In this document: in pieces, positions 32,496-45,174 of the stretch
Position numbering within the stretch: the stretch's first letter is position 1
Layout of the letters: each line of letters begins with the position of its first letter
Source of the DNA: Congeria kusceri
Lineage: Eukaryota; Mollusca; Bivalvia; Myida; Dreissenidae
DNA: 64,000 bases
Assembly: GCA_027627225.1 (NCBI GenBank)
Contig: CM051029.1
Location: forward strand, 4,299,283 to 4,363,282
Direction of reading: 5' to 3'
Notes under the pieces: model-generated
Database searches by the model: none
The model's input: only the letters and a program-made list of their open reading frames with translations
What the model was told of the DNA's origin: nothing
Position numbers and translations under genes: made by a program

Positions 32496-32575
32496 TTCTC
32501 CCACCGGGGTTCGAACCTTGGACCTAAGAATCATAAGACTAACATCTTAACCACTTGATCATTCAGATGTCTATA
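32494..32575 (-). other. tRNA-like segment / tRNA-derived SINE head
   Basis: The minus strand carries a good internal B box (GGTTCGAACCC) and an A-box-like TGATCAAGTGGTTAAG about 40 nt upstream. The acceptor stem does not pair and the anticodon stem is poor. It is therefore a tRNA pseudogene or SINE promoter, not a functional tRNA. Confidence 0.5.
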
Positions 32576-32580
32576 CTTGG

Positions 32581-33739
32581 TCCTGCATGTTTAACTTTAT
32601 GTAAGTGATCCTAGTGTTGTAAATAATTGTAACAGAAACACAGAAAAACAACAGAAACACCCGATTTTTTCATCATTTACAATTATAATTGTATCGTTTT
32701 TTAACTGATGATTACTCATAAACGAAACGGTATTTACAGTATATTTCTATGTCTGTAGTGTTGTGTTGCTCCTTTATATACAGTATTCACTCATTTTGTA
32801 ATCTGAGACAAACGGTTGTACAAATCATTAATCTGTGAACAGCTACTTTTAGAGGTCAAAAGCAATTTCAAATGTATTTTATTTAGCTCTACTGATATTT
32901 ATCCCCCAAAATGTGCTCACGAGAAAATGTGCGTTCAAAGTAGATCATTGCGAGTAATAAAACACCTAATTTTACATGTTATTATCAGTTATTTATTTAT
33001 TTAATATATTATGCTTAATTGAAAAATAAATAAAAGTAAACCAGGTGGACGTTGATTTCAAAACGGAATTTAACGGACTAATACACCACAATATATTCAA
33101 ATGTTCTCTTGAGGATAGGATTAAAAGAAAGTTAAGTTACTGGTTTAATGCCCATTTACTCCGAGTTTTGAGGATATTATCAATTGCAAATGACCTCCAA
33201 ACCAATTAATTGTAACGTGGGCATCAGGCAATGGGACATAAGCAGTATGATATTTTTTAATTTGTAAATTAACGATTTATCCCCTTTCTTAGTTTAAAGG
33301 AACACCTACTAATAGGACCATATATAAACGATAAAATAGTTGCATGAAGTAAAATCTAAATCTGAATCTTTCATACAAATGGCATGGAAATCATTCAAAT
33401 GAACACAGAAATTATTGCATTGCTTTAGGAGAATGCAGACGATAGCCTTTATACATGTATATAATGTTTTCTACACTGTGCTTAACCTATAGATCATTAT
33501 GTCTGAATTAACTCATGGTGTGTTATTCTTTGATTGTTTTTTTATTGTTCAACATTTGGGCATTTAACAATCAAGCTTAATTTTCAAAATATAATTGTAA
33601 CTTTCTAATCTAGTCAATATAATCTTAATGGTATGGTCGTAACACTATTTAAATTGTCTTCATGAATATATGTGCTATATATTTGGTGTGTATTTAATAG
33701 TATACTATTCTATGCTGTTAACTTTTATTCAGTTTGTGT
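32581..33739. other. AT-rich non-coding DNA
   Basis: No gene or repeat supported. Confidence 0.55.
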
Positions 33740-34200
33740 AGAGGTTACTTTTGGCGGCGAAGTCGGCGTTGGCGGCGCCGTCGGCGTTGGCGGCGTCGTC
33801 GGCAGCGGCGGCGTCGTCGGCGGAGGCGGCGTCGTCGGCGTCGTCGTCGTCGGCGGCGATTCCATCAATTTGTGCAGACTTGAGTAGTTTTTGTGCTATC
33901 ATTATGAAACTTTATCGTTGTGTTTATACACATGAAAGGAACGTCAACTTCGAGTTACGGCATATTTTCTCTTATCGTACATGTTATGCCCCCTCATTTA
34001 AAAGCATTTACAAAAATAGTTCAAATAAGTCTTGTGCAGAAAATAGCTTGAGAAGTTTGTGTACAATAATTATGAACCTCAAAGGAAAGTGTAAGTAGGC
34101 ATAAAAGGAAGGTCAAGTTTGGTTTTCGGCATAACTGCTCTTATCGTACTTGAGTTATGCCCCGTCAGGCGACACATGCGACTCGCGGAGTTCTAATAAA
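33740..34200 (+). repeat. Triplet-headed dispersed repeat of mollusc type
   Basis: Starts with ~110 bp of GGC/GTC-rich triplets in an otherwise AT-rich region. Two diverged ~165-bp units follow, each with AAAGGAA(C/G)GTCAA and TCTTATCGTAC...TTATGCCCC. It ends in GCGACACATGCGACTCGCGGAGTTCT. A remnant of the AAAAGGAAC motif recurs near 34304. I recall similar repeats in bivalve genomes. Confidence 0.7.
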
Positions 34201-34439
34201 CATTTAACTTTGACTCAATATTTTTCCAGAATAAATGAAGACAAACATTGATTAAGTGTACATATATAGTTAGTACATAAATGCAATGTTCGCATAACAC
34301 TATGCATAAAAGGAACTTCCATATCAGGTGAATAGTCTTAAAGGACAACCTTCATGTGTTAACACTTATAAGTGTTATATTTTGCAAATGTCAATTCACT
34401 TAAAATAAGAAAGGATTAAATGGGTTGTATGTCTAACAA

Positions 34440-35115
34440 ACAGGATAACAAACCCACATGGGACGCATGCAAACAGAGTTTGCAAAAACCAACTATGTCC
34501 CATACAGGATGCCCATAAGGGACACATATCAAAACCAGGATGGGCCGAATTTGGGCAACACATATCGGACCAAGGGAAATTATTCAAACCCCGTTTTATG
34601 TGCATCAACATGGGTAGGCCAAAATGAGACCCATCTTGGATCCATATAGCACACACATGGAACACTTATCGCAACGCATCTGGGATCTATACAAAAATAG
34701 TTTGCAAAATCCAACTGGAACCCATATATGTTGCCCATACAGAACCCATATCGAAGCCCTTATTTGACCTACATGGGTGTATCCATATAAGACCCACCTT
34801 GTGTCCACTTGGGAAAAACATAGGTCCCATATCTGAACCATCTTGGGACCCAAACAAAAACAGTTTGCAAATTCCCACTGAGTCCCATATGGTTGCCCAT
34901 AGAGACTCCATAAATAAGCACGTATTGGACTTTATGGGTATCCAATATGAGACATATCATGGGTCCAAAAGAGACCCACATAGGTCCCATATCCGAACCC
35001 ATCTGGGACCCATACAAATACAGTTTGCAAATTCCCACTTGGTCCAATATGGGTTTCCCATACAAAACCCATGTGGTAGCGCATACTGGCCCCATATGGG
35101 TCCCATATGTTTATG
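34440..35115. repeat. Diverged tandem repeat, ~165-bp period
   Basis: CAGTTTGCAA recurs near 34475, 34693, 34861 and 35025, each followed by a (T)CCCA(C/T) block, then TATGG(G)T and CCCATA. Short internal repeats of GGGACCCAT and CATATGGG overlie the period. Open frames here on both strands are by-products. Confidence 0.85.
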
Positions 35116-35536
35116 CTGGCTGGGATTGTTGTCAGAAACCCCTGACTGGATTTTAAATTAATTTCACATACATGTTCATTAAATGAACTTATAATGGTTA
35201 AATATTATTTACGAACCACTTTATTCTGCCTTTCAAAATTTATTTTATTGTCCATATCATTTCATTTGAATGGTTTCGTTTAATGTTATTTTACATATTA
35301 TCACAGATTTATGGTACTATTCTTCTGCCATAATAACATTTAACACTGCTAAATTCACTTTTTCGAAGACAAAGCCTCGAAAGTGTGTTCATTTGCTCAA
35401 GTTTAAAACATATATTTCCGTAATTGTAGCGAAAACAATGAAACTAAATCAAACTTATCGCTGTGTTTTAATTAAATCGAGCAAAAACAATAATATCATA
35501 GCAATACAAAATCAGCACAGATCTTTTGTAGTATCA
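35116..35536. other. AT-rich non-coding DNA
   Basis: Nothing supported. Confidence 0.5.
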
Positions 35537-35542
35537 GTCTTT

Positions 35543-35586
<44 letters not shown>

Positions 35587-35678
35587 TTACAACTACTACT
35601 ACTACTACTACTAATAATAATAATAATAATACTATTACTGCTGCTGCTACTACTACTACTACTACTGCTGCCGCCGCC

Positions 35679-35729
<51 letters not shown>

Positions 35730-35990
35730 ACCACCGCCACCACCACCACCACCACCACCACCACCACCACCACCACCACCACCACCACTACTACTACTAT
35801 CCTACTACTACTACTACTAACTACTACTACTACTTATTCTTCTTCTTAAACTACTACTGCATCAACAACAACAACAACAACAAGTACTACTACTACTACT
35901 ATTACTGCTACTAGTACTACTATTACTACTACTACTACTACTACTATTATTATTACTACTACTACTACTATTACTACTACTACTGCTTGG
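35537..35990. repeat. Compound triplet microsatellite
   Basis: Successive blocks of CTA, TAA, CTG, GCC, ACC, CTA, CTT, ACA and CTA/ATT. The block order shows stepwise replacement of one triplet by a neighbour differing at one base. Confidence 0.97.
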
Positions 35991-36204
35991 TATTTAAATA
36001 AGTAATACAATATCGCAGCAGTAGTAACAAAACATATCAATATGAAATCCAATAATGATTTAGATACGTGAAATAACATTGAATACATGTATGTTGTCAA
36101 AGATAATGTGTTGATGCTGCTAAGTAAAACACATATAGGATAGAGCATAGCAGGTAAACGTCTCGGCATTTACTTTCTTTACTTTCTTATTCGCAGAGTG
36201 CGTT

Positions 36205-36210
36205 TTTATT
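36205..36210 (-). terminator. Polyadenylation signal AATAAA
   Basis: On the minus strand, about 45 nt after the stop codon of the receptor tail exon (36255), in the position expected for its mRNA 3' end. Confidence 0.5.
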
Positions 36211-36254
36211 CTTCTTAGCCCTGAAAACGTGTGTATGTTTTAATGGACGACCAG

Positions 36255-36442
36255 TCACGACAATGTCAAATTGTTATACGTTTTGTCGTCACTGAAGAAT
36301 GTCCTTTCCGCACATTCTGATCTCTCATGTGGACTGTTGTATGCAGCTTGATGTGTTTTAGTTTTGGTTTTCATTGCAATACCTGAATATTCATGAATTG
36401 ATGTTTCTGACAGTGTTTCGTACTGCCCGCACCTTTTTGAAT
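36255..36442 (-). other. Cytoplasmic-tail exon of the receptor pseudogene
   Basis: Acceptor ATACAG at its start. The tail contains YETL, YSGI and YNNL, i.e. three Yxx(L/I) motifs of the kind phosphorylated for SH2 binding. The residue two before each Tyr does not fit the strict ITIM. The frame is open to TGA. Confidence 0.65.
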
Positions 36443-37237
36443 CTGTATTTTGCATAATGACATTTAGCGTCAGCATATACATGTATTACAATGCGTTTAA
36501 TTTCACTTATAAATACTAGCATATTTGTTCTTGCTTGTTATTTGCCATCTTTCAATCCCAAAAGGTATCGTTCATATCTCTTACCTGAAGGTACCGACAT
36601 TATAGAGCTTACACTGAAAATATTCATACATACAATACACAGTTATTAAAACATAATGCTCATTGTGTTATTTTCGCTAATTGGATTAAAAATTACAAGT
36701 ACATATAATCAATTAAATAAAACTGTATTAATTTCTACGTATACATTATACTCAGTAAGCAAAATGAATTGCTAATAAACATAGTACATGTACAAATATG
36801 CACAACAGATGTATACCAGTGAACACACGCTTAGAGTCAAAATATGCCAATACGATAAAACGGGTTATTGTTTTGTTATAAAACTTATACTAAGAACGTA
36901 TATATGTACACACCAGAAGCAAACAGTCATATCCAGATTACGATAGTATCTTACTTTGGTGGTTGATAGTCATCGTAGTGTCCAGAAGAACTGAACTGGT
37001 CTGAAAATGACCAACAACGACATTTACCTAATAACCAAATATAAATTCATATTTATTTAATCAAATTTCGTTATAAGAGTCCAGTGGTCATTGAAAGCTC
37101 AATGTAAAAATTGGGGTTTAGATCGGTTTCAATACGCGTTAAATGTCAAACTTGGTCTAAGTGCGTTGAATAGCAAATGCAAATACATAATAACAATAAA
37201 TAAAATCAATGTTATTATTATACACACGTCGTCTCAC

Positions 37238-37383
37238 TTGTACTTTCTTTCGAAGTATCCCAATGAAACTCTCAAGTACCAGTGAGAGGATGCTGCCGCC
37301 GAGAGCACCTCCCAGCGCTTTTCCAATTAATAACGTTTCAGAAGTACATGCTTGTTGCGCAAGTGAAACACATTCTTGGATTA
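37238..37383 (-). other. Transmembrane exon of the receptor pseudogene
   Basis: Starts after TATTTTAG and ends at CAA|GTGAGA. Encodes a ~20-residue hydrophobic, glycine-rich span followed by basic RKK, the expected stop-transfer orientation. Confidence 0.65.
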
Positions 37384-37506
37384 CTAAAATACAATAAGTT
37401 TGCGTGAACCATAGTATTACAGAAATTTCAAAACTGATAATACATATACGTACAAGGACTATGTATCGATATGTCTTTTAAAAAATACCAGTAATGTTGG
37501 ACTCAC

Positions 37507-37782
37507 GAGTTCGAGATATTATTTATTCCGTCTCCTTGGATTTTCCTACACCGTTTTCTGCAAATAGTTTCAGCTTATAACTCGTCCCTGGTTCTAATCC
37601 TTCTAACGTCGAAGCGTTGTTAACATTCATATGAACGTCATTCCAATGTGTTGCATAAGTCCTTCTAAACCTAGTAACAAAACGTTGTTCGTCACCACCA
37701 ATTAATCCTGGTTCCCAATGAAGTTTCATCGAGGTCTCCGTGACTGATCGGACACAAAATGATGGAGGGACATCTGATCTTG
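37507..37782 (-). other. FN3 exon with in-frame stop
   Basis: 276 bp, one complete fibronectin type III domain (VPPSFCVRSV...LHWEP...GTSYKLKLFAENG). TAA at 37523-37525 precedes the donor GTGAGT, and the frame re-opens after it into the next exon. Confidence 0.75.
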
Positions 37783-39152
37783 CTACATAATTGGAAAAAT
37801 AACCGTAAATATAGAGATATAAATATAGCATAATAAATAAGTTGAATATTTGTATTTTGAGAAAGTTGACTACAGTACTCCAAACATGATCGCGAGAGTT
37901 GCAATTACAATTTAAATGCGTTACGTGTGACTTCCATACAGTTATCCAAACAAACAAACTGTATTTGTTAAACAATTTAAACAATGATTACCGTTGCACA
38001 AGTCTACTGTTAACTCGGTAACCTTCGAAATCAAAACAATAATTACTGCTCCAGTGCGCATACATACATACATGTAAGACTAAATTTATTAAACATATAC
38101 TTATTATTTTATCAATGAAAATAGTTGTTTTTAGTACCAAACAGTACACAAAATCTGTACAAACGTAATATCTTTAGCTTGAGTCCAGTGACCGACCTCG
38201 TGGAAAATGTATTCTAGGTTCGTTTCAGTGAATGGTAAGTGTTAACCGCCTCACAAGAAATGTTTTAATATCTGAATATTCGGTTTAACTGTAGTAAAAC
38301 AGTGCTTCAGTACTCTTGTCTTCCGGGATAGAGCCAGCGGTAGGGTGGGGGCGGATATCCGGAGGCAGAACATTGGAACTCAAAATGACTTTCTTCACGG
38401 ACAGAAAAAGTTCCCGATACTATGGTGTTATTCATCGTAATACCAGGCTTTGAAACAGGAACTATTACGAGAAAATATAATGTATACAGATACGAACAAT
38501 ATTGAATAATGTATGTCATATTTGTTTCCCATCGTTACATTTAGTAAATTTAATGTAATTTTAAGTACACGGTTGCTTTTCTCGTACATGTCAGTTAGTA
38601 TTACTACTAGTATGTCACTTACATTGTATGTGCAACACCATCCACTCGTTTTGTATTTATATATGGCGCTACACGTCAAATTTTTTTTTTTTTGGTGGCA
38701 CTATATGTTAAAGGCGTACATCTTAAAATGCTTGTTGCTACATCCGCTTTGTACGTGTACATTGCCATATTTGTGATGTTCTTGTCATCTCCAAACCACT
38801 CAATAACTTAAACATAAAATCAAAACGTCAATAAATATTATATTTTATAGGCATACAACACACAATTAATACACTTATTCAATAAATATACTTACAGTAA
38901 TGGCCAGCAATTAATCAGACAAATTTGTATTTGCCTAGTTGCAATAGCATATCAAAGAAAATTATCGTTGCTGCTGTGGATTCATTAATCAAAACATCTT
39001 TAACAAAAAAATGCATGAAATTGTCTGTAATTTCGTCTCTTTAAGTTAATCGCAGCAAATGAAAATACTCGCTAGATCCATCAGAACATGTCGATACTGC
39101 AATTAAACATAAAATTAGATCAATGTAAAAACTAATACATAACGTCATCTAC

Positions 39153-39501
39153 TTAATAGGCTAATTCTGTTGTTGCTGCTGATTGTTTCGACACCATCAA
39201 CTGTTGAGGAGCACCGCCATCGTGGCCCATCATTTGACAGCGCTACCACATTTAGGATACATGTATACACTGTTGTAGAATTGCATAAACATTCTAAGTA
39301 GACTGTACTCTGAGCCCATTCTCTGCCGGTATAATGTTTAACTAAGACTTTTTCTTCATTATCAGTTCCTTGGTCTGTCTTATACCAGTAAACAGAGCCT
39401 ATTGGACACGATGCAGTGCATTTCAATGTGAGGGTGCTGTTTATATATACGTCATCTACGTTAGGCTAAATTGTGATTGATGAGTCCACAGCTCGAACAG
39501 A
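39153..39501 (-). other. Ig-domain exon with in-frame stop
   Basis: Ig-like domain: VDSSITI, stop TAG, then PNVDDVYINSTLTLKC, VYWYK and RWRCSST. Donor-like GTAGAT at phase 1. Confidence 0.7.
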
Positions 39502-40877
39502 CTTAGTGTAAGATAATGCTTTATGTTACTATTCATCTGTATTTAAGGGGATCTCGGTTATAAGCAGTATTTTACGGGTAGAGAAACTCTGCATGTTGAC
39601 CAGGGACTTTCAGGTTATGAGCGTCTTAAACCTTGTGATTAATGTGTGTTATAACATATGCGTTATTAATTTGCCACTATCGATGTTGAATGTGTGTTTG
39701 TCCGTCCGTACGAACGTTACAAATCATGGCTCAGATATAACGTAAAGAAGTCGTGTTAGAGTTCAATACAGCGTCCAATAAGTATTGACCTGGATCATAA
39801 GGTGTGTGACGAACACAATACTGATTAAACACTTAATAAACAGCCTCCATGGGATTCACAACGTTTTAATTCTCTACCAACGTCTGCGTTCGTTATTGAT
39901 TGCAGGAGAACATGATTAGGCTCTTCCTTTAATTACCGAGGAACAGCCTACTTTGCTCAAAGTTACGGTTCTTGTGTCATAATACAAGATGCACGTATTA
40001 GGTAATATGGATTGTTGATTTTCATGTGAATTAAAGATCTTAAGCAGACACGCATACCAATAAATAATACTCACAGTCGGTAACTGTGGTATTTGTTTTA
40101 TTAGGTACTATTTCAAATTATGAGGATGTTTTTACTTTATGTTAATTTCCGTGTACATTATGTGGTTGAAATATGACGTATGCAAAAGCCATACAATTGC
40201 ATCACGTATTTGTTATATACATTGGCTTCCTGTCTCATGTTTAGCGTGTGTGTGTGTGTGCGATCCTACAAAAGACAATTAACAATAGTGAAAATAACAC
40301 ACCATTATTAAAATATTGACAGAAAAAGTCGGCGCATGCGTTTGTTTATGTATTCGATATTTTAGTAGTTATTTCGTTATGTTGGTGTTATGTTGCTAGT
40401 ATTAATTGCTTTTGGAAAAAAAACAGTCGATATAAAAACTCTACACACGCACCATGCGCAAGCACACGTTAACACCCACACATGAAATGTTTTATACCGG
40501 CAACACACAATTATCCCAGACACATACGCGAAATGATACATACATGCATACAAGTATTCAGACATACCTTCAAGTTGAATACATATTGACATCATCAGAC
40601 CGTTCTCTTTATAACAGTTGTATTCCCCTGGAGTGTCGTGGTTATTTTCAGTATAGAAACATATACAGAAGTAATGTCAGCATTTGAGTTAATACTGTAG
40701 AGACCAACAACTGAAGTCATTATTGAGCAAACAGAAGAAACAGAGAAACGCATTCACCAAGGTATGATTGCCCCTTGTAGCACAATACTTTTCTTGTTTC
40801 TGTGTCAGTCCAGTTGAAATGGAAACCCAGCTGCACGTTCCGATCTCCCTTTTCAGCATTTTGATAAACGCAGGAAG

Positions 40878-43171
40878 CTGGAAATCAAGCAAACACATTT
40901 CATCACCAACAGTGTTATCTGTCTATACATTTATGCCTTATTAACCTGGATAAATAAAGATAGTGCCTATCTGCAATACGACCTTTGTCATAATTACCTT
41001 AAGCAAGACAAATTTTAATGTCTCAAGTCTGCTTGTGGTTATATATATATCATTATCAATTAGCTTCTAATGTTAGTATTTTACTATATATAAAACACTG
41101 ACTTGTGCCTTCAAATTTTCACTTTCGGACGTGTTGGTTATTCAAATAATAACATAACATGCATTTTAATACAACGTATCGGATAATAACGCTTTTATAA
41201 AAAAAAAAAACTTAGAGAAAATGTATAATATTTAAAAATAATGTGAAAGAGAGCAACTTTAATTTCCATTTTACGAACGCTTATTAGTGTATCATATGCG
41301 CGCGGTATTGTACGGACACCGATACATGTACATGTGTATACATTTAACACAATTTAAAAAAAATGCAGTAACTGCTTGTCCTCGTTGAAACTTACAACTA
41401 AATCGTGACAATATGCATATCCACATGAATGTAATGCAGAACATAATCGCCATACTATTTTATTTCCACACTGAATATATGACACACTTTATTTATTAAC
41501 GTGTATTGAATGCGACGTGTTTTTTGTACTACTCTAAATTATTCAAGAAATACTTTTATAAAACATGACTGCATTGTATAAACACTATGGTGTGTTTTTG
41601 TTTTGTTGTTGTCGAATGTTGAGCCGCTTACCAGTGAGTACAGTAGGGATTTAAACTTCCGCATGTAAGCAGTGTCCCGGTTTTAAGTATTCGGTCTGTT
41701 TTTGAATTGTATAACATAAAACATAAATTGAAAAAGAAACGAGAGGAGTGCTAATAATCTCGGCAATCTAGACATTCTCAAATATTATGGTAAATACTGA
41801 CTAAACATATTTGCAAGTTTAAAGCCTCATTTAAGGTGAACATTGTCAAATTTATATTAAACAATTAAAACAAGTGTGGCAAAATTATATTATTGTATGT
41901 GTAATCTTTTATTATACCCAACGTCAGGAAACTATTTGATTTTTGAATACTATTCAAAATAAAAACACCGATCCTACAAGTAAACTTTTATAAACACTTG
42001 CTTTGTTTATTTGCAAGTGTGGTGATTTTCCTCAGTTGCATGCATTTCATGAATGACTTTACTGCTAACAGTAATGTCATTTGTCATAAACTGGACAAGC
42101 CATTTTGAGGGCCGTCTCTAAAACGTTTTGTACAGTATGTGAAGTTTAAAATATATAATTAATGCAACGATTCACGAACTAAAAATACCTTGGTCAGTTT
42201 CTGACCATTATAATAAGTAAATTTGCATAGAAAAAACATGTTGCTTTGAGTATATTTTTTCCTTTGTTTTCTCAATGTGTTGTACCAATGACTTTATTCA
42301 AATTCTGATACTAGTATAGGTTTATTAGACGACCCTCGAAATTGAAACACTTCACAGACCACAATAACCTGATTGTTCCATGCACAAATCATGCATAGGA
42401 TTTGCATTCTTTTTTAAGGGAAACTAGGACACCAAATGTATTTAAATGTAAACAATCAAGTGGAAATAAAACGAGTCAAATTAAATTTATTTTAAGCAAT
42501 GTAAACTAGCGTTTTGTCATAATGTTTTATTTTAATGTGTTGATTAAATCTTAGTTACATTTTGGTGGTTGTCTTAACTTGAAGCATCTTGTGTGCGCCT
42601 TTAATGATTTATGTCGACGCGAGTCATCTATGATATCAATAAGATACTAGTTCACTGCGAAGTACATACATTAAAGGGGTTATGTGTTGTGGAATGTAAC
42701 TGATCTGTAACTCCACATGCATCCGTTGTAGATACACATTCCTAGGGAAATATATTTAGCACGAATTAGTTTGACGGTAACCAGAGCAACAAATCAACAT
42801 TTAGAGGCACGTTCAAATACAATACAAACAAGAATAGCGACACCGTCTTGATTGCACAGGTTTAAGACATACTGATAAATATCATTATATAGTCTATATT
42901 TAAGAGCATCGGTATCATGAGTGTATTAAGATATGTCGTGATAAAGAATAACGCAATAATGTCAAATTGCCAAAATAAGACATTTATTAGTTGTATCATC
43001 TTTACAAAAATGTACAAATTGTACAAACGAACGAACCATATTGTTTTACAATAAATATAAATAGCATCATTTCATAAAATTATCTTGTATAAGTACATCG
43101 TAGTTATATTAAATATTTTTACTTAACGTTTTATTGTGTTTGCAGAAATGTTGTAAGTCTTACATTCTTGC
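40878..43171. other. AT-rich non-coding DNA
   Basis: Could hold the 5' end of the receptor pseudogene (signal peptide exon), but I could not identify one. Confidence 0.5.
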
Positions 43172-43266
43172 CAATTATTTTCTCCCTAACTGCGTTCGTC
43201 CGAAAATAAATATAATATTTCCTAACTTAAAACAAACGGAGCACCTTTGCTGCCCTAAAAGACAAA
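43172..43266 (+). repeat. Dispersed repeat Y, member 1
   Basis: About 80% identical by eye to 43768-43862, including CTGCGTTCGTCCGAAAATAA and AAAACAAACG. Confidence 0.8.
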
Positions 43267-43641
43267 ATAATGAATGTAAACTGCAACGTGACTCGCCAAG
43301 GAAAACCAGAGATAAAACCCTTTGAACTGCATTTGGGAAAAAAACTCTGGAAACCTGTGCCCGTTTGTCAAATGTCACATCGCAGAGTGTGGAGCCTCAC
43401 CCATACTAACAATAACAATAATCACGGATACATCTTATACATCGACGAAACATGTAACATTGCAATATAATTAATGTGTATACATTATTACACATAATGA
43501 ACAAAATGAACGACCTATATTAATATATATACTAACGTTATGAACAATAACAACAACTGAACTAAAAACAGACATACATATATTTGAATATAAATTATCT
43601 CCTCGTTCCATTATGTTTTTTAAGTTGCTTTTGCAATTTAA

Positions 43642-43769
43642 AAATATGCTGAACCACGTGTTCACTCCTGTGTAAGCGAACCACGAACGACTCTAACCGC
43701 CAAATCGCCAAAAAACTCGTGCGAAGGGCAATACCGAGTGCTTACTGAATCGTGACGAAAATAATAGCA
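43642..43769 (+). repeat. Dispersed repeat X, member 1
   Basis: Matches 48675-48804, same strand: AAATATGCTGAA(C/G)CACGTG through GTGACGAAAATAATAGCAA. Here X is fused directly to a Y repeat. Confidence 0.85.
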
Positions 43770-43862
43770 ATTATTTTCTCACTCGCTGCGTTCGTCCGAA
43801 AATAAATGAATTGTTTCCTTACTTAAAACAAACGAAGCACCTTTACAACCATAAAAGACAAA
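43768..43862 (+). repeat. Dispersed repeat Y, member 2
   Basis: Second copy of the 43172-43266 sequence, immediately downstream of repeat X. Confidence 0.8.
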
Positions 43863-45062
43863 CACATAGTCTCTTTGGAAGCGGTCCGCTTTTCTCGAAT
43901 AACAAAGAAGACAGTAAAATGTAATAAAATCATATACAATAATATCACTAACATTCTTTAACTTCAATACAGACTAGCTTTTTTTAATCGCACGTGTGTG
44001 GACGCATGATATCTGCATATATCTGTCTTAAGTAACAGTATACGTAATATCTTAAATAATGCCTCTACTATTCGCTGAGGCGGACATAAGGCGAAAACAA
44101 AAATAGTTTTGGTTTCACATATCTATTGAATGTAACTTCTAAAATAATTCTCTATAATATAAGGAAGAACTCGTGCCACACAAAAAACGTATTCCGCGTT
44201 ACATATTGAACATTCTCATGTAAAAAACTAATCATTGGAAAAACACATGTATTAGATATCTACTGCGGCAATACACTACTCTAACTAAGACACCGGACAT
44301 AGCTTAATTCCTGATTCATCAAAAAATATATATGCCCAATTCAAATTATACACTGATACTTGCTAATGACAAAAATAAACTGAGAACATGTGAAACTTGA
44401 AACAAAAATTATCTTTATAAAAATACAAAGGCGTAAAATCCAATAATACACATTAAATATATAAATCTCATTTTGTTGCTTTTTAACTAATACCTTATGT
44501 AATCGACAGTCTTATTTAACATTACTGGATATATTTGTGTTGCACAGAAACAGGCTTAACAAAAACGTGTTTGCATCTTGAAAAAATAAAATTCACAAGC
44601 TTATCCGCATACAGAATTTAAAAGTAGCACACTATATATCCAACGATGTTGTAAACGCGTAGCGGCATTCATTCACGACCGCAGTCGACACATGTTGTGC
44701 ATTAGGTCACTGAGGAACACATACACTGGCTTTCTTCTTTCAGGAGATAATCAAATCTATGTTGATTCCACCATTTTACATTGATTTTCTTTTTTAAAAT
44801 ATTGCGTTGTACTTGTGAAATCTTGGATTTGTGTCGCCCCGGCTATGTCCGGTATCTTTTGGACCGCTGTTCCTTAACTAGGATGTTAATAATGTCGTCT
44901 CAAACGCAGCTACAGCATTTTTACTGAAACGATATCAACATAATTCATTACATTTTCTATATATTATTTGCATAAAGTAAAAACTATATATATGCATACA
45001 TATACACATACACATATATACACAATCATAAACACACATACATACGCATACATATATATAAA
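43863..45062. other. AT-rich non-coding DNA
   Basis: Nothing supported. Confidence 0.5.
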
Positions 45063-45068
45063 TACCAG

Positions 45069-45166
<98 letters not shown>
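45063..45166. repeat. (AT)n microsatellite
   Basis: About 100 bp of pure AT dinucleotides beside the satellite array. Confidence 0.97.
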
Positions 45167-45167
<1 letters not shown>

Positions 45168-45174
45168 ACAGCAA

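Larger units (their letters stand above)
36255..40877 (-). pseudogene. Ig/FN3 transmembrane receptor, degenerate
   Basis: Minus-strand exons inferred from acceptor/donor sites: possible exon 40758-40877; Ig 39153-39501; Ig ~38190-38461; FN3 37507-37782; transmembrane 37238-37383; tail 36955-37000 and 36255-36442. Phases agree at Ig-Ig (1), FN3-TM (1), TM-tail (0) and tail-tail (1). Ig hallmarks: LKCTASC...VYWYK, FQCSASGYPPPPYRW and NISCEA. FN3 hallmarks: LHWEP and LEPGTSYKLKLFAENG. The TM exon has GGALGGSILSLVLESFIGIL followed by RKK. In-frame stops: TAG 39466-39468, TGA 38307-38309, TAA 38265-38267, TAA 37523-37525. The receptor would have been a cell-surface adhesion or immune-type molecule; it is now a pseudogene, unless stops reflect secreted isoforms. 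Confidence 0.8.

Noticed and set aside
32494..32575. Functional tRNA gene
   Set aside because: B box is good, but acceptor and anticodon stems do not pair.
33751..34098. Ala/Ser-rich 115-codon frame
   Set aside because: Derived from GGC/GTC triplets of a dispersed repeat; no start context or homology.
43134..43325. Exon-like frame after a TTTGCAG acceptor
   Set aside because: Lies over dispersed repeat Y and shows no domain or conserved frame in the second copy.
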